NCBI GenBank assembly: GCA_047967505.1
Contig: CM106538.1
Length of the DNA: 64,000 bases
Direction: 5' to 3' (one strand)
DNA from: Dipteris shenzhenensis
Taxonomy: Eukaryota; Polypodiophyta; Polypodiopsida; Gleicheniales
The notes under the pieces were generated by a model. It worked only from the letters and a program-made list of their open reading frames with translations. It ran no database searches and was not told where the DNA came from. Below, one piece after another: positions 11,985 to 24,429 of this stretch (the first letter of the stretch is position 1; every line of letters starts with the position of its first letter). The translations under genes were made by a program, and so were the position numbers.

Positions 11985-12240
11985 TTTTTTGCGAGGAAAA
12001 AACAAAGATTTTATTCAAATAATATAAAGGAAAATTACAGCATTTAGAGCTTGGCTTATAGAGCACGACATGCCAATGCAACAGACTCCGAAGTGCGACT
12101 GTAAAGCCCTAAAACATCAATGATAGTCTATTGGACCTCAAATAGGATATAACCACGAAAAGGACCTACTTGTCTCGCACATCCCCGTCCATATTCTTAG
12201 CAAGGTTGTCTCCCTTTCCCTAATCATTTTGATTGGTCCT
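11985..12240 (-). mobile_element. Possible LINE 3' end relic
   Basis: The junction GAGGAAAAAACAAAGATTTT followed by AATAATATAAAGG resembles the start of the reverse complement of a LINE 3' tail, as in the better-supported relic at 14.43 kb. No reverse transcriptase residues were identified. Weak call. Confidence 0.25.
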
Positions 12241-14203
12241 TATATTACTGTGTCTCATCATTATTAGCCCAAGGTATGTGTGTCTCTTGAGGTTAACCCA
12301 TATTCTCATAGCATTCATTGATACAATGATTTTTAAAATTTTATTTCATCTACTATGATTGCATATGATGTTGAATAGTGTTTTTACCAAGGTTCAATTT
12401 TCTTCAAAGTTTAATCTCTCCATTGTGACAAATCCTACTAAAGTTTGTGTTTACATAATGAGTTATGGTTTTTCCGAGTTTAAGACCTAGGCAAATACAT
12501 AGACTTATATGGGAAAGTTAGAATTAATAGATGCTTCACTTCTACCAATACATCCATTATCAACTAATGAGTTACTTATTAGCTTCTATCATCTTGATTT
12601 ATATTCGTGCAAAATACTCTACCTTTCAAAAAAGAACTTTCCATCTTTTAAGGTATGTGTGTGCCCAAGATTACGTTTTGAGGTTTTATTGGCATTCACT
12701 ATTAAATGTATGGGTGTATATTTCATCTCTCTCCGTTAAGTGGAGGTGTATAACAATATAAAATTTTGATTATTAGTCTTAAGAATCTCTTACAATTATC
12801 ACCATTTGGACATCCTTTCTTGGGATTTTAAACAAAAATTGAGATGAAAAGAAGATTGCAAATTCATAACAGGACATTCCTGTGTGTATGCAGAAAAATA
12901 GGAGAAGCAGGTTACATGAGATGTTCCCTTGTGTCTTGATAGCTTGCTAATTGCAAGTTTTACGTTGAGCCTAAAGGGGTTCCCTCATAAAATGGCTACG
13001 CTAATAGGTTGAAGGAGCACCATAGCATACGGGATGCCGATTAACACAACTAACATTGCAAATTTTTGTGATGTTAGCCGCGTTATTGGGATGCCGTGAG
13101 GCTAAGGCTAATTTGGTGAATTCGGGAGTTCCGCATTTGGCGTTAGAGCTTTTTCCCTAGGTAATCTCGCACATCACATTTGTGACCTTGATTTGTGACC
13201 TGCACAGATGTCCTACCACTGAGTGATTCCCAGATTGTGACCTTACACATCCAAAGCATTCCTGCCAAACTCATCATGGCGTGTTTCTGCCGTTAGGTGC
13301 CTATGCCATCTTTGGTACTGTCGCAAATCTGTAATTTAGTGTCTCCCGTCGTGCTTTTTAGACGGCCCTTTTGGGCTGATTATCTGCCACTGTTCTAGTT
13401 TGTAGTGCTGTTTGCTTTTAACGGTGTGCCGTCCTCGTTTTGAGCTCTTGCTTGCACGGTGACGCAGTAGGAAGTTAGGTATTAGAAACCATCTTACTAA
13501 TACTTTATGGTTTGCTTTTCATACAATTTGAGCGACGTTGCTGCTGCTGAGCAGAACTTTGCTGCTCGTGCTTCTTTCTTAGAGTTTCTTATTGTGTGTG
13601 GCTTGATCTCAATTTGCGGCTTTCTGGTGATGTAGCGTTTCTTCCGTTGCTTTACGTGGCTCGCTGAGGGATTCAGTGGTGGGTATTTCTGGTGGCTCTT
13701 CAAGGCGCAAGCTAGTCGAGTGGTTTATTCTTTTCAGGAGATGCGTCTGGTCTCTGGCTTGTTATGGCCGTTGTCTCCTTCCTACCCTTACTAAACAATC
13801 TATATTGACTCGAAGCTCACGTTGGCTCCGAGATGGTGCAGGTATTGTCTGTGGGAGCCAGTGCGTTTTGTTCATTCAACACTGTAGTTGGAGACTTTTG
13901 ATTGTCCTAGGAATGTTATTGGCCTTTATTTGTGAATTGTAATTACAATTATTATTTTTGGTAGAGCTAATGGTTTTTCGCCTGCCGCCAATGGGTAGGC
14001 CTTAGTAATCCTTTGGCCTCCAAAGAGTATTGAGTTATTTTTATGTTCACTTTTTTTTTGGCATGCATTGATTGGAGAAGCAATAATCGGGTTTTTTTTT
14101 TCCTAAGGTTTTTTGTGATTGGTTGTGGGCATGTGATCTCCACCTTTTCCTCCTCCTTTTCTTCTTCTTTCTTATTTCAAGGCAGGCCATTTGAACATCG
14201 TTC

Positions 14204-14205
<2 letters not shown>
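12241..14205. other. Anonymous region
   Basis: No recognisable gene. T-rich between 13320 and 14160. The open frames (for example 13676-13942 on plus) match no family I know. Confidence 0.4.

Positions 14206-14244
<39 letters not shown>
14206..14244. repeat. (CT)n microsatellite
   Basis: CT run of about 39 bp. The minus-strand GA reading gives a spurious Arg-Glu ORF. Confidence 0.95.
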
Positions 14245-14247
<3 letters not shown>

Positions 14248-14429
14248 TTGCAATTCGCCCCCTTTTCCACTTACTATCTAGGATACGCCACATGATGAAA
14301 TTCAAGTTGTTTTTTCAAAGGGCCTATTTGGTGATTCATGTTTTAAAAGATGTCATTAGTGTTTTAAATTACTTTAAAATTTAGTATTCTTGTTATCCAT
14401 CTACACGTTGTTTAATAAAGTTCTTTTTA

Positions 14430-15720
14430 TACAAAAAAAGAAGGAAATTTTATTAAAAAGAAGGCAAAGCTATCTTGACCTCCACAAACCTATTGCTGAA
14501 GTAGCTTACTATATCTAAAACCACTATTTGAAGAGTATTTGACATGACGGAATACAAGAGGATTCCTATGTTTCCAAATAAGTTGGATAGTACCAACCCT
14601 GACAAAAGACCATAGGTGGAGTTGAGAATCGGTTAATTTCCCCCTATCACTAAGTAAGGCAACCTTCTAGTGAAAAGGAATGAAGATCTACGTTGATTAA
14701 AAACACCATAAGGTGCACCCCCAAAACAAATGAAAGTGGTGTCAAGTTATATACTACAGAAGTACAAGTTGGAGAGAGATTGGACAAACTTGTTTCGATT
14801 TGTTAATACGGTCCTTAGTGGGAAGCTTGTAGATCAAGAGCCGCCAAAGGAAAGTTTAATCTATTAAAGGGAGTGGCCAACCAGACCCACCGAATTCAAG
14901 CCACCCAAATTTGTATAGAGTCTAGGGGATCTCGCTACTTCCAAGCTCGTTGAACTTGACAACGTATAGATATAACCTCATTGTTAGAGAAATCCCAAAT
15001 TGTCAATCAGCATAAGTCTTTCCCACATGCATTAGATCAACCCTTGAACTTGATCGGTCACACCAATATTGGGCTAGATGGCTAGTGAGGGCGAGGGCAA
15101 AGACAAGATAAAGTTGATATAATGAATTTTCCTTCTCTAGTATAGACAGGTGAAATCTAGCTGTAAAATCTTGAATGCTTGCCTAAGAACTCCTCCTAGA
15201 GTCCCATATGTCACACCACGAGCAAAGCCCTCTATTGTTGAGCTACCTTGAGAGCTTAGGTCTAACCTAGACAAGCAAGGCATTATTCACATAGGAGGCC
15301 CTATTAATCCATATACTTAGACCTAACGAACCGTCGCCATTCAATCACGAAGTTCCCAGCCATTGACATTCACCCAACATCTTTCTCCACATGCTTTATC
15401 AACTTATTAAGTAAATCCAAGTAGCACATTTTGATACGAAAGGGCAATAGTGCTCTTGCCAAGTCGTTGGAAGCCCAAAACACCTTGCTGCTCTATTAGC
15501 AACTTGGTGATAGTCACCTATGGCTATGCCGTATGCAATTTCATGAGCCATTTACTACATACACCGTCACATTTACTTTTCATCGATTCCAAACCCAGAC
15601 CACCCTCTTCCTTTGAAGTAGAGACATAATCCTAGGGGAAAGAGTACCATTGAGCCCTCCACAAGAAGTCCTTGGACAATTTATCAAGTGTGGATTACCC
15701 ATGCTGAGAAAAAGGAAGCA
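14430..15720 (-). mobile_element. L1-type LINE relic: end of RT and zf-RVT region
   Basis: Read on the minus strand, about 15640-15540 contains KEEGGLGLESMKSK, the conserved stretch after the LINE reverse transcriptase core (usually W..V..PKEEGGLGL). About 14865-14700 reads FLWRLLIYKLPTKDRI and later HLFWGC, the zf-RVT domain found at the C-terminus of plant L1 elements. The A/T-rich junction near 14430 (GAAATTTTATT in plus) is the expected 3' tail. Several stops break the frame, and the Trp before DYVS is a TAG. Non-functional fossil. Confidence 0.65.
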
Positions 15721-18454
15721 TCATGGAGACATATACTAGCGAGGATGATTAATTCTTGTCATGCCACTTATGATATTTGCCCTGAATTTTTTGCAGGCAT
15801 AACTGGAGCCTCTAATTCATGGAAAAGCCAAAGCCTATTGGGCCTCATAGATAATGAGAGATTGGATGATCTTAAGTCCATAAGCCGAGAGCTAGTCAGG
15901 TGGAGCACCCCACTCTAACCCTTGCTTAATAAATTTGCTTAATTGAAAGGCTATATCAAACTAAACATAAGCATTAAAGAAGACTAGGACGTGCTCTATA
16001 CGCTTAAGGTATAGACCACACTTGTTAAACGTATTGACACTTGTCTTTTATTAAAAGTAAGACATGTTATTTAAATGCATGGCCAAGGACCCCACAACAT
16101 TGAGACAATTTTATTTAAATGTATGATAGGGGGCTCCATTCAACCAAGTAGGACCCTCCCCCCTTGCTCCCCCTCTTTTACCTCTCTCCTCCCATTCCAT
16201 TTTACCCTCTCCCCTTCCGTTATATCTTGAGTTACTTTACATTTTCCCTAATGCTAACTCTTGCATAGTTTACCTATGCATCCATAGTGATAATCCTTAA
16301 CTATCCTAAGAGGGTCTATAGTGGAATTGCCACCTTGTTTGACATGAGTTTTTTATAGGTTTCTCTGTCAATTGATTGGCTTTTGTAAAGTTACCATTAT
16401 GAGCTTGGCAAGTTACTTTTTGCTCTAATGCTTTGTATCTTCTTATTTGATCAAGTTTCAAGGGTTTCTTGGTTATGGGTATGGTTCTAGCTCTTGAGTT
16501 TTATCTAAGATTTTTCATCTGGCTTTCAATGACAGTGTAAGTTTCTTTTGAGCCTTCTATCGCTTTCTTTATTTGCTTGAGGTTCTTGGACTTAAATTAT
16601 ATATTCATGTTGTTTAGTTTGAATGGCTAGATTCTTTCTCTTTCTTGGGTTGTCCACTTCTAGTGTGTATTGGTTAGGGTGATTTGTTATTTGTGTCTTT
16701 TGTTGTTTGTTAGTAGAGTTGGCTTTCGAGCTTATGGGCCTGTAGATGGTTTAAATAATTACCATAATGACCCATGTTATGACCTTTTTATAATCAAAAA
16801 ATCATAATGACCTATGTTATCACCGATTTAAATAATTATCATGGAGTTTTCACATTATTTGCATCCTTGCACCCACTTACATGTTGTCAATTACATCTAA
16901 AAAGCACATTGATGGCTATTTGCAAGTTGCACAATTAACTGATGTAAAAGGAAAAGTAAAAATCTAGCACTACAAGGGCATGCTTGTAGAAAGCATTACA
17001 TTTGGCCAAGTTACTCTCTATACATTAGGAATATGATCATATCAAGACCAAAGGGAATCTTGGAGTATGACAGGAATATGACCTTATTAATACTGAATGA
17101 CATCAATCCAAGTTTCTCTCTATATATTTTGAATATGGACTTATGGCCTTGTATGTCAGTAGGACCCTTTATTAGTCCAAAGAGGATATCATTGGCACTA
17201 TATGTACTAGGAACACATTACCTAAACACATATATGTTGATGATCTAGGAGGATGATTCAAACATTAGTAACTTCAAAACATAAGTGTGGCGATGGTTTT
17301 TGAGAAATTACTACTAATAGAGAGAAATTTCATGTCACATATTTGAAACATAATCTTGGTCGGAAGACATTATTACATGAATGTCAACCAAATAAATCCA
17401 AGAAAATGTGTACGTTAGTTTCACCCAAAATTTGCTTCAACATTTCACTAGATTAATATAGAGAAGGAGTAGATACAAGCATTAGAATGGATGCTTTATA
17501 ATTATGCTCAACTCTAAAGCTCAAATCGCATTTTATCTTTAAGAGTCGCTGTAAGGCATGGTAACGTGCATACTATCACTAGATTGTACGTTCATCAAAA
17601 CAGGAAACTATTTCTTGACATTTATGGATGATAATGGCACTTACATCTACTAAACCTATTATTTTCTTTTCTCTATGATAGAATCTAAAAGCTTGTTCAC
17701 ACATCCCTGATAATAACATAATCATGAAATTGCTTTTAATAGGTTTTACAACTTGGAGGTGACATAGTAGTTTTGGTGGTGCCTTGATCCTTTTCCTACA
17801 AAATTACCCATTTAGACACTTTAGATTACATCCAACATAGTAGTTTTGGCGGTGCCTTTTCATACAAAATTACCCATTAACCACTTTAGATTTAATACAT
17901 ATAATTGGGACATTTTGAACATTTGGCATATCTTATTGATAAAACTTTTTAAAAATCATATAAGAGAAGAGTTTTGGGATCATCTTTTGGACTCTAAGAC
18001 ATTGAAACACAAGATATGATTGATTATCATATAATACATTAAAAAAAGGCATTTAATAAGTTAATCATTCTATATCTTCCATACTAAAAGATTCTAAACT
18101 ATAAATATATGTAGCCATACAAGTATGCTAAATTAACCCCTTATAACCATATTTGAAATCAAAAAATTTTGTTAGTCTTATATGTTTTAAGAATAGGTAC
18201 TTATATGTTTTAGTCTTATATGTTTTAAGAGCTTAGAATCAAAAGGTACTTATCATATCACTCTAATAACTAAAACGTAACATATAATAAAATAGTTTGT
18301 TGGACTTGTCACTTTGAAATATGCAAGATCTTACATACCAAGAAAAACTTGAAAAAAAATCAAGAGAATATATATGCATTATTTCAATTGGAACAAACAA
18401 AAAAACAATCCCAAACTCAAATTAAACAATCTCAATTGTCTTCATTACTATGTC
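15721..18454. other. AT-rich anonymous region
   Basis: No gene recognised. Pyrimidine-rich between 16140 and 16240. Contains the local duplication at 17762-17892. Confidence 0.4.
17762..17892. repeat. Tandem duplication, about 73-bp period
   Basis: Two copies of ACATAGTAGTTTTGG.GGTGCC ... CAAAATTACCCATT ... CACTTTAGATT, the second with a short deletion. Confidence 0.85.
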
Positions 18455-19020
18455 AAATAAGTACTTCTATAGAAAAGGCAAGAGATGATGATGTCATAGC
18501 AACCCAAGTAGCACCTTCATGTCTTTATAAATGCAATCATTATTTGTTTTGGTAGAACATTTTATACTCCAAGATATGAGATTCTCATTTTAAGCATTTA
18601 AAAAAGACATTTAACAAGATAAATAAGTACGTCTGCACAAAAGGCAAGTGATGCTAATGTCATAGCATCCCAAGTAGCACCTTCATGTCTTTATAAATGC
18701 AATCATCATTTGTTTTGAGAGCATCTTTTGTACTCCAAGGTATGAAACACAAGATATGAGATTCTCATTTTAACTATTTAAAAAAGACATTTAATAATGT
18801 AAATAAGTACGTTTGCACAAAAAGCAAGAGATGATGATGTCATAGCATCCCAAGTAGCACCTTCATGTGTTTATAAATTCAGCAGTAAGCTTCTGACCAC
18901 ATCAAAGTTGACCATTCAAGGTCACATCATTTGGTGGTGCACATTTTGTACTCCAAGATATTGAAACACAAAATATGATATTCTCATTTTAAATATTCAA
19001 AAAATACATTTAAGGTAATT
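18455..19020. repeat. Tandem array, ~165-210 bp units, three copies
   Basis: Units begin AATAAGTAC near 18455, 18621 and 18801. Each contains GTCATAGCA.CCCAAGTAGC, CTTCATGT.TTTATAAAT, ACTCCAAG.TATGA and a TTTAAAAAAGACATTTAA end. The third unit carries an extra ~50-bp piece with GACCACATCAAAGTTGACC. A degenerate fourth copy lies at 19329-19465. Two-to-four-unit array of unknown origin; the small ORF at 18349-18555 runs through it and is not convincing. Confidence 0.85.
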
Positions 19021-20010
19021 TTTTTGTGTTATCTACTTAAATCTACGAATGTACCCATACAACTATATCACTTAACCTTTTAAAATAGTATTTGCAATAT
19101 TTTTTCTATTTAGTATCTTCTATATGTAATAACTTACAATCAAAAGATGCACTCTAATAACTCTAATAACTAATAAACTAAGATAAAATAAAATAGTTAG
19201 CTAGATTCATCAAAATATGCAAAACTTAAAATACCAAAATAACAAGAGGATACATATTCAAAACAAACGACAAATTACTCTTAAAAATCAAAGTAAGCAA
19301 TGTTAAATATCTTGATTAATGTATGCTTCAAATAAGTATTACACAAAAGGTGAGAGATGAGAAAGCTTTTTTATTTTTTTGATGATAAAACTTGCTATAC
19401 AAATGTCATAGCATCTCAAGCGCAACAGCAGTAGCATCATATTCTTTATAGAGACAATCATCATTTGCAAAATTTTCTTTTTCCTTAGTAATCCATTTGG
19501 TGTTTTTTGAACATTATTTTATGATTTGGTTGTCCAAAACCTCCAATGACTTCAAAAAAAAAAACAATAAAAGTTTGTTCTTTAGAAAAAAAGTATGCAA
19601 CCTAGTATGCATGCTCTAGAAAAATTGACACACCTTTCTCTTCCTCATGTGACTTTTATCAGTAATTTTACTAAAATAGTACATTAGATCTTTTGACCAT
19701 TTTACAATATATTTGTTACTCCTATTGTTTTTGTTTTATCTTCTAGAGAAAGCGATGAGGAGCATTTGCATCGATTGTAACTTGAATTGAATTGAAATCC
19801 ATAAAAATGACTTTGAGCCTTCAAATTCAATGACTACTTGTGAAAGTAATATTAATCCATAAAAGACTAGCAGAACCCAAGGGCATGCTCTCTGATGTGG
19901 TCATCACAATTGGAGTACAAAATATTGTACGTTTACTACGGAAATAAATTCCCATCCATTTTTGTTAGGTTGACCATGGTTAAAAAGTGCCAAAATATTA
20001 CTAAACTCCA
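19021..20010. other. Anonymous AT-rich region with a degenerate repeat copy
   Basis: Contains a fourth, decayed copy of the upstream array unit at about 19329-19465. Nothing else recognised. Confidence 0.4.
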
Positions 20011-20019
20011 ACTAGGCTA

Positions 20020-20670
20020 TAGTTCAAAACTTTTAAGGTTAATGGCCTTCTCTTGTCTTGGGGCTATACTCAAGAAATGTGTCATGCGATAGATACTGGA
20101 GCATCTCATCATATTTAACTTTAGTGCAAATCCATAGCAAATAAATGAGCAACTGGTAGCTTGGTTGGGAACTCCTTGATTTGAATCCAAGGTAGGAAAA
20201 CATGAGAAATCCACACTTGCATGTGACTTCCTGGGTCTATTAGTAATAACATCCAACACACTAGTTGTCCTTGGATGACCATTTTGTCAATTAAATATAG
20301 AAAAGCCTAGTGATCAACATAAAGGATGAAAGGATTGTCAACAAGCAAATAGTGTAAGAATTTTTTAGCACTATACACCATGCCAAGAGCTTCTTGTTTG
20401 ATAGTGCTATAATTGCACTTGGGGGGTGTCATAACTTAGTTGGCATAGTAAACCATATAATCCAATCTAAATAATTACATCCCAATAGGGTCACCTTAGG
20501 ATTGGTGTCTTCCTTGCTTATTGTTTAAGAGCATGGAAAGCTACTTACCTCATGATTCCATTGAAATCTAGTGTCTTTCTTGGTGAGTTAATAAAAAGAT
20601 GATGCAAACTTGGAAAAGAATTTTATAAAACTCTTGTAGAAGCTAATAGACCCAACAAACAATTTCAGCT
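20020..20670 (-). mobile_element. Ty3/Gypsy reverse transcriptase-RNase H relic
   Basis: Minus-strand reading gives, in order, a block like the connection region (LLGLLASTRV...LHHLFINSPRKT), then about 20470-20280 NYSTIKQEALGMVYSAKKF..YLL and FILYVDH*AFLYLIDK. These match the Gypsy RNase H hallmark NYS..EKEALA....KF..YL......DH.AL.YL. A TAG (20307-20309) replaces the Gln after DH. Multiple stops and frame changes show it is dead. No LTRs found around it. Confidence 0.7.
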
Positions 20671-21059
20671 GTGTTAGATTCTTGCTGGGCTAGTTCTCAT
20701 TCCCCAATCACATCTTTAATGAAATGCTTGAGATATAGATGCTTCTATTGTTTCAATTTTTCTTCTTTTATCTATTTTTAAATGTCTAGCTATCTAAAAA
20801 ATATCTTTTTTAATGTCAATAGCTATCTAAAAAATATCCTCTTCACCAACAAGCAAAATATGCATTCCCATTAGTCGGGACTCAACATCCTATGGAAACT
20901 AATCATCGACTTCCAAGTCCTTGGGTTGACAGCTACTTATCATATTGGTTGGGAATTTTACCTTAATATTCTCAGTTTTAATTGTCATTACTTTGGATCC
21001 CCAATCATATCTATATTTCAGCAGATGTCTTATACATCTGACTATCACTAGACCAAATA

Positions 21060-21350
21060 TTTGGTATGAATGCAATGAAGAGAGCCTTGAAGTACAAGAT
21101 AGTTTGGAATAGACTAAAAGGAAGTCATCTAAGGTTGCATGAATACTATAAGAAGGATTTTGTAGGACATCATGAGACCAAGAGATCCACACAAGGGTAT
21201 GCATATGTCCTTGGTCAAGGTGCTATATCATGGTTGTAAAATAAAGAGACAACTATTTATTTATCTTCAACAAAAGCAAAATATTGAGAACTCACAATAG
21301 GTGCATGTGAACTTTATCTAGGAGTAGATGGGGTCCTGCATCATTGGATC
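21060..21350 (+). mobile_element. Ty1/Copia RNase H relic
   Basis: The plus strand reads HETKRSTQGYAYVLGQGAISW, then ETTIYLSSTKAKY, then ELTIGACEL. This matches the Copia RNase H order D...RRSTSGY..LG...ISW.SKKQ..V.LSSTEAEY.AL. Stops interrupt it: TAA at 21237 after SWL and a TGA after KAKY. It is a small fossil fragment next to, and opposite to, the Gypsy relic. Confidence 0.72.
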
Positions 21351-21791
21351 CTACCTCATGAATAGAGTAGCTGTGCTAAATGAGGCACTCCATAATCGGG
21401 ACATTTAAGTGCAGAGCTCACATGCCGAAAGGTCTTACAAGTAGGTTTTCTATGGAGTACCCTTCTAAGATGCTCATGCTTGTTGCTTGAAATTTGGTAT
21501 ATGCCAAAGGATAGGTCTCTTGCTACCATATCTTCATATGCCCTTTAACCAAGTGAGCTATTGCCTCTATGGTGCCAAGGGCCAATCAATGCATGTGTGG
21601 AGTAGTGACAAAGCTCTGCTTGTAATATCTTGAGCTTAGAATACAACTTGAGAAATCTAGTGGGACGAGGATAGCCAAAATCCTCTCTAGAAAAGATCTC
21701 GCCATACTTGTAAAATCAAAATCTAGAGACAGAAAGACTAACATTAGAGAGAGAATACTAAAAGTCTTCACTCTTTGAGGTATCTCCACAA
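21351..21791. other. Anonymous region between Copia relic and Gypsy-like LTR
   Basis: No gene recognised. Part of it may belong to the LTR that ends near 22534, whose left edge I cannot place. Confidence 0.35.
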
Positions 21792-21910
21792 GTACCTTCA
21801 AAATGAAGGGACCCAATGGTACCTTCACAAGTGAAGGGACCCAATGGTACCTTCACAAGGTATGTTCACCAAGTACCTTCACAAAGTACCTTCACCAATG
21901 AAGGGACCCT
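21792..21910. repeat. Short tandem repeats, ~33-bp unit
   Basis: Repeats of ACCTTCACAAGTGAAGGGAC and CCAATGGT with decay. Each unit holds a small CTTCAC/GTGAAG inverted repeat. Lies just upstream of the LTR TATA box. Confidence 0.8.
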
Positions 21911-21914
21911 CATG

Positions 21915-22534
21915 TATAAATATCTCTCTATGGAGTGAAGGTCTGACTCTTGAGTGGCTTTGTGTTTAGCATGACTTTGGTGTTCTTGCCCATGTCATCT
22001 CCAAGTGTCCATGCTTTCTCACGCTCTTGTGTTCTAGCATGCTCTCACACTTGCGCTCCTCCCTCTTCCTCCGTCCTCCTCTTTCCTCCTCCCTCCTCCT
22101 CCTCCTTCCTCCCTCCTCCTCCTCGTCCCTTCTTCCTCCCTCCCTCCTCCCTTCCTCCTCCTGAACCTTGATACCTCCTTCTAAACCCTTAAACCTGTGA
22201 ATCAACGAAGGAGACTAGCTCTCCACTCCTCAACCCTGCCAACCCTCTCTCAACCTTGGACTCCTTCTAAACCTTGAAACCCTTAGTTAGCTTTCTGAAC
22301 CATTTCCTTCAAAAAAAAACCTTGCAAACCCTTTTCTAAACCCTTGAACTCCCATGGAGGTGAAAACCTCCACTGATCCATGTGATCAAGCTTTATCCTA
22401 CACCTCTCATCGAAATACGACCCATGAGGACCTATGCTACACTTGTGAAGACCTATGGTACAATGAGCGATGACACGATTGTAGGTGACCAACACCCTTG
22501 GACCTTGGAAATGAGAGAAAAATCGATAACATTT
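21915..22534 (+). mobile_element. Gypsy-like LTR, family X (plus copy; left edge uncertain)
   Basis: This is an LTR with TATAAATA at 21915-21922, then GACTTTGGTGTTC, CAAGTGTCCATGCTTTCT, a CCT-rich block (22055-22165) and AACCTTG..ACCTCCTTCT repeats. It is followed at once by a tRNA primer-binding site. The same ordered landmarks occur in reverse complement at 26.26-26.9 kb, which identifies both as copies of one LTR family. Only the part from the TATA box onward is given. Confidence 0.6.
22055..22165. repeat. CCT-rich low-complexity tract within LTR X
   Basis: (TCC)n-like pyrimidine tract. The GGA-rich tract at 26570-26712 is the matching part of the inverted LTR copy. Confidence 0.85.
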
Positions 22535-22552
22535 TGGTGCCGCTGTCGGGGA
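22535..22552 (+). other. Primer-binding site, tRNA-Asp-like (Gypsy)
   Basis: TGGTGCCGCTGTCGGGGA resembles TGGCGCCGTTGCCGGGGA, the primer site of many plant Gypsy elements of the Tat/Athila group. It follows the LTR end ...GATAACATT. Three mismatches suggest age or a variant tRNA. Confidence 0.6.
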
Positions 22553-22789
22553 GGCCAACGCTTGAAGCAAAAGTGGAGTCTATATTTGCATGTGTGAAAA
22601 AGAACCCCATGCGAAAAAACATTTAAAACACAAATCCCAAGGCAAAGGAGTGAAACATGCTTCTAATTGGTGCAAAAGGATGAGATTTACATCCTAAACA
22701 ATGTTGACTTACATAAGCACATTAATACACTAATCACACAAAATTAACCCTTAAACCCCCACATCATATAAAACCAACAACACCCCCCC

Positions 22790-23262
22790 TCACTTGTTTT
22801 CCCTCACTTTTCCAAGCCAATTCCATCTCTCCTCCATCTCCAACGTCTACCTCCATTTTTCATCCTCCAGCTTCCTTCTACCATCTCCACCACCACCACC
22901 ACTTTCTTTGTCAACCTCCCCCCTCCACCGCCACTTTTTCTATCCAACATTCTCCCTCCACCATCACTTCTATCATCCACCTCCTCCACCTCCCACTCAC
23001 CATCTCCATCCCCTTCACCACCCTTTTTCTGTCAACCTTGCCCCTCCATTATCACCTCCCATCATCTCCCCTTTTTTTTGTCCATCCCCCTCCTCCTCCA
23101 CCGTCACTTCCCCCCACCCCCTACCTCCATCACCTCCACCTCCACCACTCAAGGTAATCACCCTACCTCTCTACCTCCACCCCACCATCCCTCTATCTCT
23201 CTCTACACCATCTCTTTATCTCTCTCTACACCCCCATCTCTCTCCACCCCCCCTCCACCTCC

Positions 23263-23316
<54 letters not shown>
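22790..23316. repeat. Polypyrimidine tract, about 525 bp, ending in C10 and (CT)n
   Basis: Almost entirely C/T with interspersed CCACC and TCTCC units, then a run of ten or so C at 23264-23273 and (CT)n to 23316. All overlapping Pro/Leu/Ser-rich or Gly-rich ORFs are composition artefacts. Confidence 0.9.
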
Positions 23317-23318
<2 letters not shown>

Positions 23319-24288
23319 TAACATCCATAGAGTACACTCGCCGAATGCAAGGTAATCAGTGATTAGAGATGATTAGGCTTCATGATCTACTTCAACGGTT
23401 ATAGGCATGGAAGGAGTATAGTACAAGCTCAGGGAGTTTGAAACCCAAATACCCCAAGGCCAAAGATTGCAAGCAATCTGCACAGATTGTATATTCTAGA
23501 TGCCGAGTTATAGGTTCTAGCTACCAAGTTGTATGTTCCAGCTCTGTAAGCTACAGTTAAGTGTCTCACGAGAGTTAAGCCTCGCCACTCCAAGTTTTTA
23601 GCCTCATGCATGGGGTTTGAACCACAAATGGCTTAAGGCTTGAGGGCGCTTAGGGAGTTTGAGCCCCAAATAGCCTAAGCCTTGGAGGCATGAGGCTAAC
23701 ACAAGCGCTATTTAGGGGCCGATTATGAACACCTCCTAATGCCAAGCTTGTCCCAAGCACTCTTATATGGTTAACACAAGCGCTATTTCTGCTAATAGGG
23801 AGAGATGGAAAGAATCGCTTGGCACATTATGGGCCCAAGAGTCTTTTATTGTAAAGAGAGGGAGAGTGCTAAAAGGAAAAGTGTTGGCCCTCCCTTCAAA
23901 AGGTCACATGTATAAAAGGCCAAAGTGTTGACTTTGGTCTTCATTGTTGTTTGCACAAGTTTGAATACAAGCTCCCTCTTCTCTTCCAAGAGTGTTTTAG
24001 GTGTTGCCTTGTTTCCATTGTAGTGCCCTTGTGTTTTCCACTCCATCCCCCTTCACTCTCCTCTTCCCTTCTCCTTCTCCCTCTGCCTCCCTTCTCCCAT
24101 CTCTTCTCCCCTCTCCCCCTTCCCTCTTTCTCTTGTGGAAACACATTGCAACAATATGAAGCCCGCTTGAGTGACACTTGCAGTTGGCTTGTGCCTTGCA
24201 TTGTTGCTCTCACAAAGAGTAGTGGCTCCATCGGCATCTCTTCAACATCCCCATGACATGTAAGTCACTGTCGAGACATACACATTTT
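23317..24288 (+). mobile_element. Possible second Gypsy-like LTR (family Y), boundaries uncertain
   Basis: Sequence leading to a primer-binding site at 24289. It shares GACTTTGGTCTTC with LTR X, followed by a CCCTTC/CTCC pyrimidine block. It contains a duplicated AACACAAGCGCTATTT (near 23700 and 23773). No partner LTR seen in the window. Confidence 0.4.
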
Positions 24289-24306
24289 TGGTGCCGCTGC
24301 CAGGGA
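24289..24306 (+). other. Primer-binding site, tRNA-Asp-like (second copy)
   Basis: TGGTGCCGCTGCCAGGGA, very close to the site at 22535-22552 and again at the end of an LTR-like sequence (ACACATTT). Confidence 0.6.
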
Positions 24307-24429
24307 ATGAAGGTATGCTTTTGTTGCACTAGTCTTCCTTGTTATCTACCCATTGCATAAGGCTTCAAGCTTAACTTGGAGCTTTGCTAGTGGAGTTGTA
24401 GGAGAAGAAAGAATGAAGATACTATGGAC

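Noticed and set aside
22794-23362. Long Pro/Leu/Ser-rich ORFs (175 and 94 codons)
   Set aside because: Open only because the polypyrimidine tract lacks stops; two frames are open at once.
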